This document shows, in pieces, positions 26,576-35,158 of a stretch of 64,000 nucleotides of DNA. The stretch spans positions 43,223 to 107,222 of the forward strand of contig NZ_QCZI01000012.1 in assembly GCF_003097635.1 (NCBI RefSeq), written 5' to 3'. Made by a program: the position numbers and the translations under genes. This DNA comes from Flavobacterium psychrotolerans (GTDB lineage Bacteria > Bacteroidota > Bacteroidia > Flavobacteriales > Flavobacteriaceae). Under the pieces are notes generated by a model. It was given only the letters and a program-made list of their open reading frames with translations, did no database searches and was not told where the DNA came from. Positions within the stretch are counted from its first letter, which is position 1, and each line of letters starts with the position of its first letter.

Positions 26576-26597
26576 CAAATATAAGTATTAATACTTA
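26576..26597 (-). promoter_or_regulatory. Nitrate palindrome merged with the nirB -7 box
   Basis: TAAGTATTAATACTTA (26582-26597) is a perfect 16-bp palindrome. On the minus strand its last TA is the TA of the -7 box TATATTTG (26576-26583). The nirB ATG begins 25 bases further on. Confidence 0.8.
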
Positions 26598-26784
26598 ATT
26601 AATGTACTTAAAATTGATTTTTTTTATCCGTTCCTAATAATTAGTGCATTTTGTCATCATGAGTGCTGTGCCGGTAATCCCTATTTGTTGTTTGATATTG
26701 GATTCATACGTGCGTCCATTTATTCACATCCTAATAATCAATGGCAATTAGTACAACAAGACCAACAGAAAATCAATAACCAAA

Positions 26785-27261
26785 ATGAAGCATTACAAAA
26801 CTAATGCTTGTTTGGCTTGCGAATTTTTCTCCCAATGCACCCAAAACAAAAAAGGAAGACTCCTAGAGCATTCCCAACATGCCGATTTAATCCACGAGAA
26901 CAAAGTAAGAATCCAAAATATTTATGAAATTTACCGCAGGAGACAAGCCATTGTAGAACATCCTTACGGCGTCATCAAACGGCAATGGGATTTTTATTAT
27001 ATCATGACAAAAAGAACCATAAAACACGCTTCGGCCTATGTGGGATTGATTTTTACAGCTTACAACCTGCACCGGATTTTTAACCTGATTGATCAAAATG
27101 AATTGAAACGGTATCTAAAAGTACTGTCCTTACTTTTTTGGATCATAAAAACCTTTTTTAGAGCTTTTTGCGGCTCCTTGTTTTTCGAAACCAACAATAT
27201 GTCTTTTTGTAAAAGGAACTTTTATTGTGGCTTAAATCCACTATATTTACTTCCTGATTAA
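26785..27261 (+). pseudogene. IS1182-family transposase, C-terminal remnant
   Basis: The frame encodes only the C-terminal part of a DDE transposase of the IS1182 type: ACLACEFFSQCTQNKKGR, the IYEIYRRRQAIVEHPYGVIKRQWDFYYIM motif holding the last acidic residue, and the YVGLIFTAYNLHRI end. The N-terminal two thirds and the left end of the element are missing; an in-frame stop lies 12 codons before the ATG. The element's right end seems to run to about 27303, where a 93-base segment is shared with 28586-28678. Because it lies between nirB and an accessory patch, it probably marks a past insertion or rearrangement. Confidence 0.75.
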
Positions 27262-27303
27262 CAAAGATTAGTTCCACTAGAGGTTTTTAGACGAACTGAC
27301 GTT
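27211..27303 (+). repeat. 93-bp repeat, copy 1
   Basis: This segment aligns over its whole length with 28586-28678. Shared blocks include CTTTTATTG, TTAAATC, TATATTTAC and GGTTTTTAGACGAA, and both copies end in GTT. It overlaps the transposase remnant and is probably the right end of the insertion sequence. Confidence 0.65.
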
Positions 27304-27330
27304 ATATGCCATTTTAAAAACCCGATATTC

Positions 27331-28401
27331 ATGACAAAAACTTTCAAAATTATATTATTCTCTTTATTGATTATTACCAATATTTCTTTCGCTCAAACAA
27401 ATTCAGAAATTGCTTGGTCGAAAGCAAAAGAAGCTGTTAAGCTAATGGACAAAGGACAATATGAAGATAGTAGAAAGTTGTTGCTCGAAGCACAAAAACT
27501 TGATCCTGAAGAATACACTTTTTCATATGAATTTGCATATTCATATTATTTAGCTAAAAATTATGAATCAGCAATTAAAGAATTTGAAAAAACAAACAAG
27601 TATAATAAAGTAAGCGCTGCACTATACCAGACGTGGGGAAATGCTTATGATATTATTGACAACCCAAAAAAAGCATTTGAAATATATGATTTAGGATTAA
27701 AATTAAATCCAAAAGCTGGAGTTTTGTACTTAGAAAAAGGAAATGTTTATAACGACCGCGTAAGTGGGGAAAAAGCAATTCCTCACTTTGAAAAAGGAAT
27801 TGAAGTCGACCCAACTTTTTCTTCAAATTATTATCGTGCTGCACTATATTATCTCAAATCAACTGAACAAATTTGGGGAATGATATACGGTGAAATTTTT
27901 ATGAACTTAGAATCGAACACAGGAAGAACAGTCGAAATAAGTAAATTACTTTTTGATACATATAAAAGCCAAATAAAAATAACTGGTTGGGGTAAATCTC
28001 AAGTGGATTTTTGTACAAAAATGATAATGTATGCTGACCAACCTAATCAATTTCCATTTTGCATGACTTATGCATCAACATTACTTCTAGCTATTCCGCC
28101 TGAAACTACTACAATTGATTTAAGTTCATTAAATACTATTAGACAAAAATTTATTGAAGAATATTTTTTTATGAAGAGAAATGAGATACATCCTAACGTT
28201 TTGTTTGACTATCTAAAAAAAGTCTCAGAAGCCGGACATCTTGAAGCATATAATTATTGGCTATTACAAAAAGGTGATACTATTGAATTTGATAAGTGGA
28301 AAGTTACACATGGTGACAATTGGACAAAATTTGGAAAATGGTCAAATGATAATTATTTGATTTTGGACGAAACTCATAAATTTTATCAAAATCAATATTA
28401 A
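27331..28401 (+). CDS. Secreted TPR-repeat protein
   Basis: A 356-aa protein with a signal peptide (residues 1-22, ending in SFAQ). Residues about 28-165 form three to four tetratricopeptide repeats (AKEAVKLMDKGQYEDSRKLLLEAQKLDPEE, SYYLAKNYESAIKEFEKTNKYN, ALYQTWGNAYDIIDNPKKAFEIYDLGLKLNPKA, GNVYNDRVSGEKAIPHFEKGIEVDP). The rest is helical and not recognised. It begins 21 bases after a GTTATATGCC boundary and ends 8 bases before the inverted copy GGCATATAAC, which resembles an integron cassette layout. The role is unknown; TPRs usually mediate protein contacts. Confidence 0.75.
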   Translation: MTKTFKIILFSLLIITNISFAQTNSEIAWSKAKEAVKLMDKGQYEDSRKLLLEAQKLDPEEYTFSYEFAYSYYLAKNYESAIKEFEKTNKYNKVSAALYQTWGNAYDIIDNPKKAFEIYDLGLKLNPKAGVLYLEKGNVYNDRVSGEKAIPHFEKGIEVDPTFSSNYYRAALYYLKSTEQIWGMIYGEIFMNLESNTGRTVEISKLLFDTYKSQIKITGWGKSQVDFCTKMIMYADQPNQFPFCMTYASTLLLAIPPETTTIDLSSLNTIRQKFIEEYFFMKRNEIHPNVLFDYLKKVSEAGHLEAYNYWLLQKGDTIEFDKWKVTHGDNWTKFGKWSNDNYLILDETHKFYQNQY

Positions 28402-28408
28402 GAAAAAC

Positions 28409-28509
28409 GGCATATAACGGCTAGAGTTTCGTTGCGTGCGTAGCACGAACAAAGAAAACTCGTGTTGAACGGAACCGATTACAAGTCCGTTAACACTATG
28501 GAGTTATCG
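28409..28509 (+). repeat. attC-like imperfect palindrome after the TPR gene
   Basis: GGCATATAAC (28409-28418) is the exact complement of GTTATATGCC at the start of the same unit (27301-27310), as R'' and R' are in an integron cassette. Inside, TAGAGTTTCG (28422-28431) can pair with CGTTAACACTA (28488-28498) with one mismatch and one bulge, like L''/L'. The site ends in GTTATCG (28503-28509). No integrase gene is seen in the window. Confidence 0.45.
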
Positions 28510-28585
28510 TAAAGTTTAAGAGAGGGATTTGCCAAGAGGATTATTGAATCCATATTTTTAGCAACAGACAAAAAGTCATTTGATT

Positions 28586-28678
28586 AAAGGACTTTTATTG
28601 GGGTTTAAATCTTTTATATTTACGTGCGAATCAAACAAAAGTAAGAACGTCTGAAGGGTTTTTAGACGAATTGAAGTT
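28586..28678 (+). repeat. 93-bp repeat, copy 2
   Basis: Diverged second copy of 27211-27303 (roughly 70% identical by eye), ending in GAAGTT directly before the LprI-like gene. It has no open frame of its own and is probably another decayed insertion-sequence end. Confidence 0.6.
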
Positions 28679-28686
28679 AAAAAAAA

Positions 28687-29118
28687 ATGAAAAATAAACT
28701 GGTTATGAATAAAAAAATTATTTTTATAGTTACATTTTTCAATTGTTTAACTTGTTTCTCACAGATTGCTAAAACTATAAACAAACTTGATATTGAGCAC
28801 CAAAAATGCTTAGACAATGTAAATAACAATATGGCAAATTGTACTTTTGAATTTTATACAAAAATGGACAATTTGCTGAATACTACTTATAAAAGCATTA
28901 AGCTTAAATTAAATAAAACGGAACAGCAAAAATTAAAAAAAATGCAAATCGTTTGGCTTAAAAAAAGAGTTGAGTATTTCAAGAAAACGGAAAAAGAAAC
29001 CGCGGAAGAATTAGACGGAGATAATTCATCTCAAGATTACAAAATGATTTGTACAAATGAAAATGCAATCTTTGTTAAAAATAGAATAATTGAATTGGAT
29101 AAAATATATCGAAAATAA
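28687..29118 (+). CDS. DUF1311 / LprI-like secreted protein
   Basis: A 143-aa protein with an N-terminal signal (FIVTFFNCLTCFSQ). The mature part matches the LprI N-terminal (DUF1311) domain: the IEHQKCLDNVNNNMANCTFEFYTKMDNLLNTTYKSIKLKLN cysteine pair and helix, KKMQIVWLKKRVEYFKKTE and SSQDYKMICTNENAIFVKNRIIEL. The family includes a lysozyme inhibitor of mycobacteria, but most members have no proven role. ATG 28687 is the first start; ATG 28705 would give a more usual signal peptide. It sits just after the second 93-bp repeat, with no clear partner genes. Confidence 0.7.
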   Translation: MKNKLVMNKKIIFIVTFFNCLTCFSQIAKTINKLDIEHQKCLDNVNNNMANCTFEFYTKMDNLLNTTYKSIKLKLNKTEQQKLKKMQIVWLKKRVEYFKKTEKETAEELDGDNSSQDYKMICTNENAIFVKNRIIELDKIYRK

Positions 29119-29169
29119 CTATTGTAAATTAGACAATCTCCTTGAAAAAACGAAAATTTAATAGATAAA

Positions 29170-29538
29170 ATGGAACATAAAGTAAAATCAATTCGGCCTT
29201 TCATAGGAGCTAAAGACTACACAGTATCGCGTCATTTTTATTTGGACCTTGGATTTCAGGAAGCCATTTTATCCTCTAACATGAGTTATTTCAGCACGGA
29301 CGGTTTCGGCTTTTATCTACAAGAGGCGTATGTGAAAGATTGGATAGACAACACCATGGTTTTTATGGAAGTCGAGGACGTGAACCAGTTTTGGAACGAA
29401 TTGTTGGACTTAAATCTTACTTCCAAATATGAAAATGTTAAACTTATGCCTCCCCGAGTGCTAGACTGGGGAAGCGAATGTTTTGTAATTGACCCTTCAG
29501 GAATTCTATGGCATTTTGGGGAATTTAGTTCTAAATAA
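29170..29538 (+). CDS. VOC (glyoxalase/bleomycin-resistance) family protein
   Basis: A 122-aa single-module VOC protein. It starts with the IRPFIGAKDYTVSRHFYLDLGF strand-helix unit, then the paired strands SYFSTDGFGFYLQEAY, MVFMEVEDVNQFWNELLDL and a WGSECFVIDPSGILWHFGEF end that carries the usual metal-side residues. Two such modules make one active site, so a dimer is expected. The substrate cannot be told from sequence. It follows the LprI-like gene by 51 bases on the same strand. Confidence 0.85.
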   Translation: MEHKVKSIRPFIGAKDYTVSRHFYLDLGFQEAILSSNMSYFSTDGFGFYLQEAYVKDWIDNTMVFMEVEDVNQFWNELLDLNLTSKYENVKLMPPRVLDWGSECFVIDPSGILWHFGEFSSK

Positions 29539-29566
29539 ACCCAATAAGATTTCGAATTAATTCTTA

Positions 29567-32053
29567 CTAAAATTCATCCCCGCCGTTCTCGGTATCTCTT
29601 TTTTGCGTTTTGTCTTTTTCCGTTTTTAGTTTATTGAAACGGTAAGTGAATGACAGGTTTATTTGGCGTTGGCGTTGTTGCATTTCAGAATAGGAATTCA
29701 ACGTTGGCAAATTTGTTTGGTTAATTCGTTTTCTGGAATTAAAAACATCATTCACATTTAGAGCCACGGTCGCTTTGTCCTTTAGGACATCTTTACTGAA
29801 AGCCAAATTGGCGCTAAAAACACCCAGACTTTTGCCTTGTGCATTGTTTTGAGGGGCATTATAAGTGGCATTGGTTTGCCAATCTATTTTGAGCGGTAGG
29901 GTTACTTTTGATGAAACCTTAGAGAACCACCCCAAAGCTTTATTGTCAAAATTTTCATTCACGATTTCATTCGTCTTGGCAAGCGTGTAGGAGTAATTGC
30001 CCGTTATGGAACTTTGAAAGAAGTTGAAATTCCCGTTCAATCGCCACCATTTGTAAGGCGAATAATTCACGTTGAATTCAAAACCGAAGCGATTTTCATT
30101 TGATAAATTGATGGGAGTAGATAGCATTACCGGGGTTTCTATGGTTTCACCATTTACAATTGAAGTTATGATTTCACCGTTTGGTCGTCGGATGAATTGA
30201 AAAACATCCTTGGTTTGGTTGAAGTAGGCAGAGGAGGATAAGGTGACTTTTTTCCATTTTGTCATATACCCAAAATCGATGGCATCCGTAAAGGAAGGAT
30301 TGATATCTGGATTTCCCTGAAAAATATTTACATTGCTGGAATAATTGGAAAATGGATTGATAAATCGGTTGCGGGGTCTGGATATTCTTCGGCTGTAATT
30401 GATGGATAGCGAGCTTTCTTCGTTAATTTGGTAGGTCAAAAAAGCACTTGGAAAAAAACTGTCGTATTTTTTATTCGTGAAATTATTCGTGGTCAATAAA
30501 TTGATATCGATGTTCGAATTTTCATACCGCATGCCTAATAAATAGGAAAACGAATTGATTTTAGAGCCAAATTGAGTATAAAAGGCATTGATTTTTTCTT
30601 TGTAATCGAAGACGTTGGTATAGTTGAGATTGGGTGTGTAATTCCCCATAGGATCCAAATTCCCCACGTTGTAATCAGTCAATAATTCGTTGAAATTTCC
30701 TTTGTAACCCGCCTCGAACTGACCATTTTTCCCTATAGGCAACACATAATCGGTTTGGATTAAATTTCGACTTTGGGTTTGAAAGTTTTTTGACGATTCT
30801 TTGGTGGCATTGTTTTCTTGCCCAATTACAAAATCGGTAATGATTGAAGAGTCGTTATCAATATTTCTGGAAAATGAAGCGTCTACGGTTAGTTTATGAC
30901 CATCTTTTTTGAATTTTTTCGTGAAATTGGTAGTGTATTCCGCATCATTGGTATTGGTATATTGGTTGTTAAATCGGTTACGAACAAAAATGTTGTTGGG
31001 TTCATAATTGTATAATAATACATTGTCTGGATTGGAACCGTCATTTTTTCTATAGCTTAATGCATTGGTCCAAGTCAGGGTTTTGTCTAAAAACCAATCC
31101 ATTCCAAAATTGTAATTGTATCCTTTTCGACCTCTTTCGCGGGTGCTTCTCTCGTTGATTGTTTTCTGGATGGAACCATCGGGATTCAAATAGTCTGAAT
31201 CGGTTAATGTTTTCCCCGGAGCCTTACTGTCGTTGTATCCCAAGGATCCAAAAAGATTAAAATTTTCGGTTTTGTAGTTGATGCTAGAAACCAAACCATA
31301 ATTTTTAGGGTCACCCAAGGTTGCAATAATGGTTCCGTTTACCCCTTGATTTTTTCCTTTTTTAAGGACGATATTGATAATTCCTGCTCCGCCTTCGGCG
31401 TCATATCTTGAGGATGGGTTTGTAATTACTTCCACTTTATCCAGCGCGTCGGCTGAAATGGTTCGCAAGGCATCTGCAATATTTATGGCATTTGAGGGTC
31501 TTCCGTCAATTAAAATCTTGACATTCTCATTGCCACGAAGGCTCACATTTCCGTCTCCATCAACTGTTACCGAGGGTACATTGTCAAGAACATCGCTTGC
31601 AGTTCCTCCTTTTACAATCATATCTTTCCCAACATTATAGACTTTTTTATCCAGTTTAATCTCCACGGTGCTTTTTTCGGCGCGAACCTCCACTTGGTTC
31701 AATTGGGTGGCGTCTTCGTCTAAAAGAATGATGCCCAAGTTTGTAGTTTCAAATAGTTTTTTTTCTTTAATTTCGGTGGGTTTAAAGGAAATGAATTCGG
31801 CTTTTATGGTATAAATTCCAGGATTAACCTCTACATCAAATTCGCCCTTAGCATTGGTAATTCCACCGAAAATCACTTTGGGATTTTTAGTGTTTACAAA
31901 CGTTATTGTGGCATATTCTAGAGCTTGTTTACTTATTTTTTCGGTAATGGCACCTGTGATTTTTATTTTTTTTCTTTCTGGATTGTTTTGCGAAAAAGTG
32001 GCAATTGAAACCAATAATGCCAATACAGACAATAAATGTTGAATTAATTTCAT
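29567..32053 (-). CDS. Outer-membrane TonB-type receptor with carboxypeptidase-like N-terminal domain
   Basis: An 828-aa outer-membrane protein. The signal peptide (MKLIQHLLSVLALLVSIATFSQ) is followed by a CarboxypepD_reg-like domain (residues about 35-110), a plug-like domain (VVKGGTASDVLDNVPSVTVDGDGNVSLRGNENVKILIDGRPS) and a large barrel of the OMP_b-brl_3 type (INYSRRISRPRNRFINPFSNY). It probably acts in uptake or surface signalling; the ligand is unknown. ATG 32053 is preferred because the longer frame begins with a TTG inside the -7 box TACTTTTG. It lies convergent to the VOC gene with no visible terminator. Confidence 0.88.
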   Translation of the reverse strand: MKLIQHLLSVLALLVSIATFSQNNPERKKIKITGAITEKISKQALEYATITFVNTKNPKVIFGGITNAKGEFDVEVNPGIYTIKAEFISFKPTEIKEKKLFETTNLGIILLDEDATQLNQVEVRAEKSTVEIKLDKKVYNVGKDMIVKGGTASDVLDNVPSVTVDGDGNVSLRGNENVKILIDGRPSNAINIADALRTISADALDKVEVITNPSSRYDAEGGAGIINIVLKKGKNQGVNGTIIATLGDPKNYGLVSSINYKTENFNLFGSLGYNDSKAPGKTLTDSDYLNPDGSIQKTINERSTRERGRKGYNYNFGMDWFLDKTLTWTNALSYRKNDGSNPDNVLLYNYEPNNIFVRNRFNNQYTNTNDAEYTTNFTKKFKKDGHKLTVDASFSRNIDNDSSIITDFVIGQENNATKESSKNFQTQSRNLIQTDYVLPIGKNGQFEAGYKGNFNELLTDYNVGNLDPMGNYTPNLNYTNVFDYKEKINAFYTQFGSKINSFSYLLGMRYENSNIDINLLTTNNFTNKKYDSFFPSAFLTYQINEESSLSINYSRRISRPRNRFINPFSNYSSNVNIFQGNPDINPSFTDAIDFGYMTKWKKVTLSSSAYFNQTKDVFQFIRRPNGEIITSIVNGETIETPVMLSTPINLSNENRFGFEFNVNYSPYKWWRLNGNFNFFQSSITGNYSYTLAKTNEIVNENFDNKALGWFSKVSSKVTLPLKIDWQTNATYNAPQNNAQGKSLGVFSANLAFSKDVLKDKATVALNVNDVFNSRKRINQTNLPTLNSYSEMQQRQRQINLSFTYRFNKLKTEKDKTQKRDTENGGDEF

Positions 32054-32083
32054 GAATAGGGGGATTACGGTGCTAATAAAGCA

Positions 32084-32091
32084 CAAAAGTA
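32084..32091 (-). promoter_or_regulatory. -7 promoter box of the TonB-type receptor gene
   Basis: The minus strand reads TACTTTTG (TAnnTTTG), about 30 bases before the ATG at 32053. It rules out a start at 32086. Confidence 0.6.
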
Positions 32092-32146
32092 AGTGTTGAC
32101 TTAAAAATCAACTCACAAAGCTTTGTTAAATGAAAGATTTTTAATC

Positions 32147-32488
32147 TTAAATTAGCGGAATTGCTTTTTCAAATGGTCTTGCGATAACTGCATTTTCTCC
32201 ACTAATGACAATTGGTCTTTCAATCAAAATTGGATTTTCAATCATCGCTTGAATAATTTCTTCATCAGTCATTATGGTATTTTTGAATTTTTCCATCCAA
32301 ATTTTTTCTTTTTGCCGCACTAAGGCTAAAGGAGGGATATTCAATTTCCGAATGATTTCAGTCAATTCATTGAAAGTGGGACTATTTTCCAGGTATTTAA
32401 TAATTTCAAATTCTTTGCCCGATTGTTCTAAAAAAGCAATACAATCTCTAGATTTGCCACAGCGGGAGTTATGAAAGATTTGGATCAT
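32147..32488 (-). CDS. arsC: ArsC-family glutaredoxin-like reductase
   Basis: A 113-aa thioredoxin-fold protein of the ArsC/Spx family. The catalytic cysteine is C10 in HNSRCGKSR, followed by the typical ECLN-like YLENSPTFNELTEIIRKL region, the LVRQKE arginine motif and ENPILIERPIV. These residues are those used by glutaredoxin-dependent arsenate reductases. No other arsenic genes lie nearby, so a general reductase role is possible. It stands alone between the receptor and the CPBP gene. Confidence 0.85.
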   Translation of the reverse strand: MIQIFHNSRCGKSRDCIAFLEQSGKEFEIIKYLENSPTFNELTEIIRKLNIPPLALVRQKEKIWMEKFKNTIMTDEEIIQAMIENPILIERPIVISGENAVIARPFEKAIPLI

Positions 32489-32579
32489 AAATTATGTTTT
32501 AAATTTCTGTAAAGGAATTGATTTTAATTTTAAAAATTAGACTAAATTCGGCCTTTATAAAATATGTACAAAAAAGACT

Positions 32580-33554
32580 ATGTTTATAGAACAGGGCGTG
32601 AAGCCAGAAAATAAATTTTGGAAATATATTTTAGGTTCTCTACTAATAATTTTAGCATCAACGGTAGGGCAAATCCCTTTGGTTTTGGCCATTTTCATAA
32701 AAAATATTTCTGACGGTAAAGGTTTTTCTTCAAATACGGAGGATTGGATGACCCTATTGGATTCTAATTTGACCTTATTTCTTGTCATGGTTTCTTTTGT
32801 TTTTGCTATCGTAGGTATTTTTCTAGTGGTTAAATATGTCCACCAGCAACCTTTTATAGAAGTGACCACTTCAAGAAAGAAGGTAGATTGGAACAGGATT
32901 CTCTTTTCTTTTTCCATTTGGAGTTTGTTTACCATAGTTTCTACGGTAATCATGTATTATAACAATCCGGAAAATTTTGTATTGAATTTTAAACCCATTC
33001 CATTTTTGATATTGGCACTTGTTGCTGTCGTAATGATTCCGATTCAAACCAGCACTGAAGAATATGTTTTTAGAGGGTATTTGATGCAAGGATTTGGAAA
33101 TTTAGCCTTAAATAAATGGTTTCCATTAGTAATGACTTCTGTTATTTTTGGATCGATGCATATTTTAAATCCTGAGGTAAACAAAATGGGGTATATTGTT
33201 TTGGTATACTACATTGGCACCGGTTTTTTAATGGGAATTATGACACTAATGGATGAAGGAATGGAACTTTCTTTAGGTTTTCATGCTGCCAACAATCTTG
33301 TGGGGGCTTTGTTGGTAACGGCTGATTGGTCCGTTTTTCAAACAAATTCTATTTTGAAAGACATTTCAGAGCCCACTGCCGGCTTTGATGTAATTCTACC
33401 CGTTATTGTTGTTTATCCTATACTTTTATTTATCTTTAGTAAAAAATACCATTGGACCAATTGGGTTGAAAAACTTACAGGAACCATTGCGAATCCTAAT
33501 ATCATAACAATTAACATCTTAAACGAAAACAAACATGATTCCGACTTATCATAA
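32580..33554 (+). CDS. CPBP-family intramembrane glutamic endopeptidase
   Basis: A 324-aa membrane protein with about eight helices. It has the CPBP (Abi/CAAX) motifs: EE-x3-R in STEEYVFRGYLMQGF, a histidine in FGSMHIL and a third motif in FHAANNLVGALL. These form the active site of the Rce1-like intramembrane proteases. Substrate unknown. The end overlaps the menE-like gene by 20 bases, so the two are probably translated from one message. Confidence 0.88.
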   Translation: MFIEQGVKPENKFWKYILGSLLIILASTVGQIPLVLAIFIKNISDGKGFSSNTEDWMTLLDSNLTLFLVMVSFVFAIVGIFLVVKYVHQQPFIEVTTSRKKVDWNRILFSFSIWSLFTIVSTVIMYYNNPENFVLNFKPIPFLILALVAVVMIPIQTSTEEYVFRGYLMQGFGNLALNKWFPLVMTSVIFGSMHILNPEVNKMGYIVLVYYIGTGFLMGIMTLMDEGMELSLGFHAANNLVGALLVTADWSVFQTNSILKDISEPTAGFDVILPVIVVYPILLFIFSKKYHWTNWVEKLTGTIANPNIITINILNENKHDSDLS

Positions 33555-34581
33555 TGTACACAACAGTTTTAAACTAAATGGTATCCATTTTGACCGTGAA
33601 AATTTATTGCGAGTTGCCTATAGTTTTATAAAGGAAGGTGAAGATTTTCAAAAGCCAATTGGAGAATTTCTTTTGGATTGGTTTGATGATCGCGCCTATA
33701 TCGATTTGCAGACTTCTGGAACTACAGGCGGCCCCAAAACGATTCGAACTTCCAAACAAGCCATTGTAGAATCGGCCATCGCTACAGGAGATTTTTTTGA
33801 CCTGCGTCCAGGAAATAAAGCATTGCAATGTTTGCCAGTACATTATATCGCAGGAAAATTGATGTTTATCCGAGCTTTTATTTTGGGCTTAGATATTGAT
33901 TTTGTTGCGCCTAGTGCTCATCCCATGGAAAATAATGATACAAAATATGATTTTGTTGCCATGGTGCCTTTGCAAGCGAAAAATTCATTGAATGAATTGA
34001 AAAATGTAAAAAAACTAATCATTGGTGGATCAATGATTAGTAAAGTATTAGAAAAAAAATTATTAAAATTACCAACTAAGGTTTATGAAACCTACGGGAT
34101 GACCGAAACCATTACCCACATTGCTGCAAAACAGTTGGGGGAGCATGCATTTACCGTTTTGCCAAACATAACGATTTCTCAAGATTTCAGAAATTGTTTG
34201 GTGATTCATGCTCCAAGAATTTCCGAGGATTTAATTGTTACCAATGACATTGTGGAGTTGGTTGATGAAAATCAATTTGTGTTTATCGGAAGATATGACA
34301 ACATGATTAATAGTGGCGGAATAAAATTGATACCAGAACAAATTGAAGATAAACTTGCAGGAAAAATACCTGCTCGATTTTTTGTGATTGGAAAACCAGA
34401 TGAACTATTAGGAGAAAAATTAGTTTTAGTGGTTGAAGGCGAAAAGCAAACGATTGACGAAACCGTTTTTGAGGTTTTGGATAAATATGAAAAACCAAAA
34501 GAAGTACTTTTTGTTCCTAAATTCAAACAAACAGAAAACGGGAAAATTTTGAGAAAAGAATCCAGTCAAAGTATTTTATAA
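33535..34581 (+). CDS. menE: O-succinylbenzoate-CoA ligase (short form MenE)
   Basis: A 348-aa acyl-adenylate-forming enzyme. The nucleotide loop is TSGTTGGPKTI, with YGMTETITH, GRYDNMINSGGIKLIPEQIE and the catalytic lysine in ENGKILRKE. The chain is shorter than most AMP-forming ligases at the N-terminus, which is normal for Bacteroidota MenE. It converts o-succinylbenzoate to its CoA ester in menaquinone synthesis. It overlaps the CPBP gene upstream by 20 bases and is followed by a terminator. Confidence 0.88.
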   Translation: MIPTYHNVHNSFKLNGIHFDRENLLRVAYSFIKEGEDFQKPIGEFLLDWFDDRAYIDLQTSGTTGGPKTIRTSKQAIVESAIATGDFFDLRPGNKALQCLPVHYIAGKLMFIRAFILGLDIDFVAPSAHPMENNDTKYDFVAMVPLQAKNSLNELKNVKKLIIGGSMISKVLEKKLLKLPTKVYETYGMTETITHIAAKQLGEHAFTVLPNITISQDFRNCLVIHAPRISEDLIVTNDIVELVDENQFVFIGRYDNMINSGGIKLIPEQIEDKLAGKIPARFFVIGKPDELLGEKLVLVVEGEKQTIDETVFEVLDKYEKPKEVLFVPKFKQTENGKILRKESSQSIL

Positions 34582-34587
34582 AAATAT

Positions 34588-34623
34588 AAAAACGCACTAA
34601 GGATTTCCTTTTAGTGCGTTTTT
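34588..34623. terminator. Bidirectional terminator between menE and doxX-like gene
   Basis: AAAAACGCACTAA pairs with TTAGTGCGTTTTT, with a small inner AAGGA/TCCTT stem. Poly-T or poly-A tracts flank both sides, so it can end both convergent transcripts. Confidence 0.9.
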
Positions 34624-34639
34624 CTTTTATAGTGTTTAT

Positions 34640-35065
34640 TTATTTTTCCATTTTGAAATAATAATCCGCAGAATGTTTACCGCTTCCATAAAACAAGAAA
34701 AATAAACTGACGATAAGTGCTACTGTTGCAAAAATAAAATTACCGATATGCATTACCCCAAGGAAATTAATAAGAACAGCACCCAATAAAATAGGAAGTT
34801 GGGCAATAATTGCCCATCGGGTCAGCAAACCGAAAATAATTATTGTTCCACCAACGATATGAGCAAAAGCAATATAATGAAAGGTAAACATACCCCCCAT
34901 AAAATTACTAATTGGAGCAATCAAATCCTCAAAATCCCTATTGTGGGTTATAAAAGAAGCCCCTTTAAATAATAAAAATATTCCAAGTGTAATTCGCAAA
35001 ATATCTAGCGAATAGGAAGTGTGTTTATTAGCCCACTTATTCAACCCTTTTACAGTAGTGTCCAT
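34640..35065 (-). CDS. DoxX-family membrane protein
   Basis: A 141-aa protein with four predicted membrane helices: ILRITLGIFLLFKGASFI, MFTFHYIAFAHIVGGTIIIFGLL, AQLPILLGAVLINFL and FIFATVALIVSLFFLFYGSG. This is the DoxX/DoxD-like pattern, including the R-x4-G-x2-LL motif of helix 1. Function in this organism is unknown; family members are linked to quinone or thiosulfate oxidation and to oxidative stress. It is monocistronic, convergent with menE. Confidence 0.85.
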   Translation of the reverse strand: MDTTVKGLNKWANKHTSYSLDILRITLGIFLLFKGASFITHNRDFEDLIAPISNFMGGMFTFHYIAFAHIVGGTIIIFGLLTRWAIIAQLPILLGAVLINFLGVMHIGNFIFATVALIVSLFFLFYGSGKHSADYYFKMEK

Positions 35066-35158
35066 GATAGCTTAGTTTAAAATTTATACTAAGTTACTAA
35101 ATGTGAATGATATATAGGGTAAAAGTGTTGAAAATTTCAATATTAAAAAACAAAAGAA

